A stretch of 64,000 bases of DNA, taken from Mesoaciditoga sp. (GTDB lineage Bacteria > Thermotogota > Thermotogae > Mesoaciditogales > Mesoaciditogaceae). Below, in pieces: positions 60,120-64,000 of the stretch; the stretch's first letter is position 1; each line of letters starts with the position of its first letter. Location: assembly GCA_002878315.1 (NCBI GenBank), contig PNIW01000011.1:1-64000 (forward strand), written 5' to 3'. The position numbers and the translations under genes were made by a program. A model generated the notes under the pieces. The model saw only the letters and a program-made list of their open reading frames with translations. It was not told the DNA's origin and ran no database searches.

Positions 60120-62574
60120 TAAGATTTTCGATCCAAACAGAAGATTTTTAAAAAGGGCATCAAAGATCGTTGAACATATAAATGAACTTGAAGAAGATGT
60201 CAAGAAACTTAATGATTCGGATTTTACAAATAAGACGCGGGAATTCAAGGAAAGGCTTTCTAAGGGAGAGACTTTAGACGATCTTTTACCCGAGGCCTTT
60301 GCGCTTGTTAGAGAAGCATCAAGAAGGGCAATAGGCATGAGGCCATTTGATGTTCAGATTATAGGAGCGATAGCCCTTCATGAGGGTAAGGTGGCCGAGA
60401 TGAAAACGGGAGAAGGAAAAACTCTCGTTGCGGTTATGCCAGCCTACCTTAACGCACTCGAGGGAAAGGGCGTCCATGTTGTAACGGTCAACGATTATCT
60501 CGCAAAAAGAGACGCTAACTGGATGAAACCAGCTTACGAACTGCTTGGTCTTAGCGTCGGGTTTTTGCAGTCCGAGATGGATCAGGATCAAAGAAGGGCC
60601 CAGTACAATTGCGATATAACCTACGGTACCAATACCGAGATGGGGTTTGATTATCTTAGAGACAATCTCGCCTACCTACCCGAACAAAGAGTTCAAAGAG
60701 GCCACAATTACGCGATCATAGACGAAGTCGACAGCATTTTGATAGATGAGGCAAGAACGCCTTTGATAATTTCAGGACCGGCCGAGAATTCCTCAAGGCT
60801 TTACAAACAATTCGCCTCTCTCGCTAAAAAATTGAAAAAAGATGAGGATTTCAAAATAGACGAAAAGCAAAGAACGGTCTCTTTGACAGAAGCGGGCATA
60901 AAAAAGATAGAAGACTTGCTTGGAATTCAAAATCTTTACGACCCATCAAATATAGAATACAATTTTCACATATTGAATGCTCTCAGAGCGCTCCATCTTT
61001 ACAAAAAAGATGTCGATTACATAGTGCGCGGGAATGAGGTCGTCATAGTCGATGAATTCACCGGTAGAATACTCGAAGGCAGAAGATACAGCGAAGGCCT
61101 TCACCAGGCAATAGAGGCAAAGGAAAATGTCCAAATAAAGGAAGAATCGATAACATACGCTACTATAACCCTTCAGAATTACTTTCTCATGTACAAAAAG
61201 ATAGCCGGCATGACGGGAACGGCTTACACGGAACGTGAAGAGTTCGATCAGATTTATAAAATGAAGGTCGTTGTGATACCAACGAATAAGCCAATGATAA
61301 GAAAGGACATGGATGACCTTATCTACAGGACAGAAGAAGAAAAATACAATGCCATAATAGAAGAAGTCACAAAAAGGTATCAAAAGGGTCAGCCTGTGCT
61401 TATAGGAACAACTTCAATAGAAAAGAATGAAAAACTCAGCGCTATGCTCAAAAGAAAGGGCATACCGCACGAGGTTCTAAACGCTAAAAATCACGAAAAA
61501 GAAGCAGAGATAATAGCAAAGGCAGGCCAGAAGGGATCTGTGACAGTTGCGACTAACATGGCCGGCCGTGGTGTTGATATAAAACTTGGAGAAGGCGTCG
61601 TTGAACTTGGAGGTCTTTTCGTACTCGGCACGGAAAGGCACGAATCGCGCCGTATAGACAATCAGTTGCGTGGCCGTTCCGGACGTCAGGGAGATCCTGG
61701 GGAATCGAGGTTTTACATATCAACAGAGGACAATCTCTTGAGAATCTTTGGTGGAGACAGAATGAAGTCCTTGATGAATACGCTAAAGATCGCTCCCGGT
61801 CAGCCTATAGAGCATCCTATGCTTTCAAGGTTAATAGAGCAGGCACAAAAGAAAGTCGAGGGAATGCATTTTTCCATAAGAAAGCATTTGCTCGAACTCG
61901 ATTCAGTCCTTGACAGACAAAGAAATGCCGTTTATTCTCACAGAAACTGGATTCTTGATGGCACAGATGTTAGAGAACATCTTACGGAAATCTTTGAAGA
62001 CGTCGTGGACAGAAGAATTCAAAATTATCTCTCCTCTAAAGATCCAGACGAATGGGACTGGGAGAGTTTCTCCAATGAACTTTCCTCAATCTTTCCATTC
62101 TTCTCTTTGGACGGCAAATCAAAAGATGACATCGAGGAATTGAAATCACAAATAATGGAAGATCTGAAAAAGAATTACGATGCAAAGGTCTCAGAAATCG
62201 GGGAGGAGAGATTCCCACAAATTCTCAAATATGTCATGCTCAAGGTCATAGATGAGAGATGGAGATTGCATCTACAGGAAGTTGATATGCTGAAAGAATC
62301 GATAAATCTGCGCGCCTACGGTCAAAAGGATCCGGTCATAGAATTCAAAAAGGAAAGTTATCAAAGGTTTGAAGAGATGGTCGATGGAATGTACGACGAT
62401 ATCTCTTCGATAGTCTTTAGAATCGTCATGATAGATGAGCAAAAAGAGAAAGAACGCGCAAGAAAGAGATTCTCAGTTCTTCAAACGCAGCATTCCGATT
62501 TTACTCTTTCCAACGGAAAAAAAGATGAAAAAGCCGAAGAGGCAAAAAAGAAGAGAATGCGCGTTAAAAGATGA
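60106..62574 (+). CDS. secA: Preprotein translocase subunit SecA
   Basis: [20 protein letters not shown] Walker [47 protein letters not shown]. Confidence 0.97.
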   Translation: MSIVDKIFDPNRRFLKRASKIVEHINELEEDVKKLNDSDFTNKTREFKERLSKGETLDDLLPEAFALVREASRRAIGMRPFDVQIIGAIALHEGKVAEMKTGEGKTLVAVMPAYLNALEGKGVHVVTVNDYLAKRDANWMKPAYELLGLSVGFLQSEMDQDQRRAQYNCDITYGTNTEMGFDYLRDNLAYLPEQRVQRGHNYAIIDEVDSILIDEARTPLIISGPAENSSRLYKQFASLAKKLKKDEDFKIDEKQRTVSLTEAGIKKIEDLLGIQNLYDPSNIEYNFHILNALRALHLYKKDVDYIVRGNEVVIVDEFTGRILEGRRYSEGLHQAIEAKENVQIKEESITYATITLQNYFLMYKKIAGMTGTAYTEREEFDQIYKMKVVVIPTNKPMIRKDMDDLIYRTEEEKYNAIIEEVTKRYQKGQPVLIGTTSIEKNEKLSAMLKRKGIPHEVLNAKNHEKEAEIIAKAGQKGSVTVATNMAGRGVDIKLGEGVVELGGLFVLGTERHESRRIDNQLRGRSGRQGDPGESRFYISTEDNLLRIFGGDRMKSLMNTLKIAPGQPIEHPMLSRLIEQAQKKVEGMHFSIRKHLLELDSVLDRQRNAVYSHRNWILDGTDVREHLTEIFEDVVDRRIQNYLSSKDPDEWDWESFSNELSSIFPFFSLDGKSKDDIEELKSQIMEDLKKNYDAKVSEIGEERFPQILKYVMLKVIDERWRLHLQEVDMLKESINLRAYGQKDPVIEFKKESYQRFEEMVDGMYDDISSIVFRIVMIDEQKEKERARKRFSVLQTQHSDFTLSNGKKDEKAEEAKKKRMRVKR

Positions 62575-62586
62575 AAGGGTGATTAG

Positions 62587-63699
62587 GTGATAAATTACGA
62601 TCTAAAAGTTAAAGTAGAGGACATTCAAAAAAGATTCGGTGAACTTGTAAAGGTCTTCGATGAAAAAGCCGTAAAAGGTGAGATAGAGAATTTAGAGAGT
62701 AAAACGACGGCAAATGGTTTCTGGGACGATTCGCAATCGGCCCAGGAGACTCTTAAAAAGTTAAAAGATCTCAAGGAAAAGTACGATTTATTTCAAAAGA
62801 TGAAGTCAAAGATGGAAGAGGTAGATGTAGGTCTTGAACTTGCAGATGAGGATGAAGAATTCGCGCAGAATCTTGAAGAGGTTGTCGAAGACGCAAAAGA
62901 AATCATAGAAAGATTTGAACTCATAATGATGCTTAATGGCAGATTTGACGATCTCAATTGCTACCTTTCAATTCATCCCGGAGCAGGAGGAACGGAATCT
63001 CACGACTGGGCACAGATGCTTTTGAGAATGTACACGAGATGGGCCGAAAGGAAACATTTTGAAATAGAAGAGATAGACATCCAGCCAGGCGAAGAGGCCG
63101 GAATAAACAGCGCAACATTGCTTATAAAGGGTGAATACGCTTATGGATTTTTGAAATATGAAAGGGGTGTTCACAGGCTTGTAAGAATCTCTCCATTTGA
63201 CGCGGCAAAAAGAAGACATACATCTTTTGCCTCTGTCAATGTTCTACCGGAGTTAAAGGAAGATATAGAGATTGAGATAAAGGACGAAGATTTAAGAATA
63301 GACACCTATAGAGCCTCGGGCGCCGGAGGACAACATGTCAACAGAACAGATTCGGCCGTAAGAATAACGCATATTCCAACCGGGATAGTGGTAGAATGTC
63401 AGAATGAAAGGTCACAGTTTCAAAATAAAGAGACGGCTATGAGAATTTTAAAGGCAAGACTTTATCAATTAGAGGTTGAAAAGAGACAGGCCGAACTTCA
63501 AAAGATACAGGGCACATTGAAAGAAATTGGATGGGGAAGCCAGATAAGATCCTACGTCTTTCAACCATATACCATGGTCAAGGATCACAGGACAAATTAC
63601 GAAACCGGAAATATTCAAGCAGTCATGGATGGGGAAATAGATGATTTTATCTACGCAGAACTTGTCTTTTTCGCAAGAAATGGGGGTAATGAATTTTGA
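62587..63699 (+). CDS. prfB: Peptide chain release factor 2
   Basis: [38 protein letters not shown] (SPF), [19 protein letters not shown] (GGQ). Confidence 0.96.
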   Translation: MINYDLKVKVEDIQKRFGELVKVFDEKAVKGEIENLESKTTANGFWDDSQSAQETLKKLKDLKEKYDLFQKMKSKMEEVDVGLELADEDEEFAQNLEEVVEDAKEIIERFELIMMLNGRFDDLNCYLSIHPGAGGTESHDWAQMLLRMYTRWAERKHFEIEEIDIQPGEEAGINSATLLIKGEYAYGFLKYERGVHRLVRISPFDAAKRRHTSFASVNVLPELKEDIEIEIKDEDLRIDTYRASGAGGQHVNRTDSAVRITHIPTGIVVECQNERSQFQNKETAMRILKARLYQLEVEKRQAELQKIQGTLKEIGWGSQIRSYVFQPYTMVKDHRTNYETGNIQAVMDGEIDDFIYAELVFFARNGGNEF

Positions 63700-63721
63700 T
63701 CTACATTGCCAATAAGACAAT

Positions 63722-64000
63722 ATGAAAAGGGTTATGGTAATGGTTGGCCAGAATGATGAAGATTATGGCCAGCGTTTGACTTATGTGAAAGTAAGAGAAT
63801 TATTGAGATCCAAAAATGTCGAAAGTGTATACCCAAAATTTTCCATTCACACCATGGCAATGATGCCATTTTACGATGGATTGATTGTCAGCGGAAAATT
63901 AAAGGGATACTTCGAAAGTTCTGTGATGATAGATCTCGCACTTGAATTCGGCAAAGAAGTTTTTCTATTTGGACTCAACCTTGAAGAGTCCGAAAGAAGA
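63722..64000 (+). CDS. Partial ORF running off the window; product unknown
   Basis: ATG at 63722, 93 open codons to the window end: MKRVMVMVGQNDEDYGQRLTYVKVRELLRSKNVESVYPKFSIHTMAMMPFYDGLIVSGKLKGYFESSVMIDLALEFGKEVFLFGLNLEESERR. Confidence 0.6.
   Translation, partial: MKRVMVMVGQNDEDYGQRLTYVKVRELLRSKNVESVYPKFSIHTMAMMPFYDGLIVSGKLKGYFESSVMIDLALEFGKEVFLFGLNLEESERR

Noticed and set aside
1-64000. CRISPR arrays, transposases, integrases, toxin-antitoxin, restriction or prophage genes
   Set aside because: No regularly spaced repeats and no ORFs with motifs of these families were seen in the whole window.

Overview
This 64 kb window looks like dense, ordinary bacterial chromosome, probably from a Thermotogota relative. 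That placement is an inference from gene content: an Rnf C-D-G-E-A-B operon, FliM with FliY, and an eno-mur-mraY-ftsW-murG block. No phylogeny was run. From left to right it contains: the 3' end of RNase P RNA; a DeoR/BtpA/FGGY-kinase/SDR/IMPase/ABC-transporter sugar or polyol operon; an MsrB-MsrA fusion; a tRNA-Pro(GGG); murJ; an eno-murE-murF-mraY-murD-ftsW-murG run; a chemoreceptor; a long overlapping minus-strand flagellar operon with housekeeping genes at its tail; a MarR/MBL/two-MFS efflux-type operon; apt and pgi; an rnf operon with a very short RnfB; a possible divergent sliding-clamp-like protein; an HD-GYP/DUF5317 locus preceded by a 28-aa peptide ORF; then metG, gyrA, truA, tlyA, secA, prfB and one truncated ORF. 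No CRISPR array, transposase, integrase or prophage was seen. The best candidates for something undescribed are the peptide/HD-GYP/DUF5317 module and its structured leader (51.9-53.9 kb), the minimal RnfB (47.4-47.7 kb), the clamp-like protein (48.1-49.1 kb), the BtpA-containing catabolic operon (2-10.8 kb), and an unassigned structured or repeat-like element upstream of the chemoreceptor gene (24.45-24.58 kb). All functional calls come from reading motifs by eye; no database search was run.
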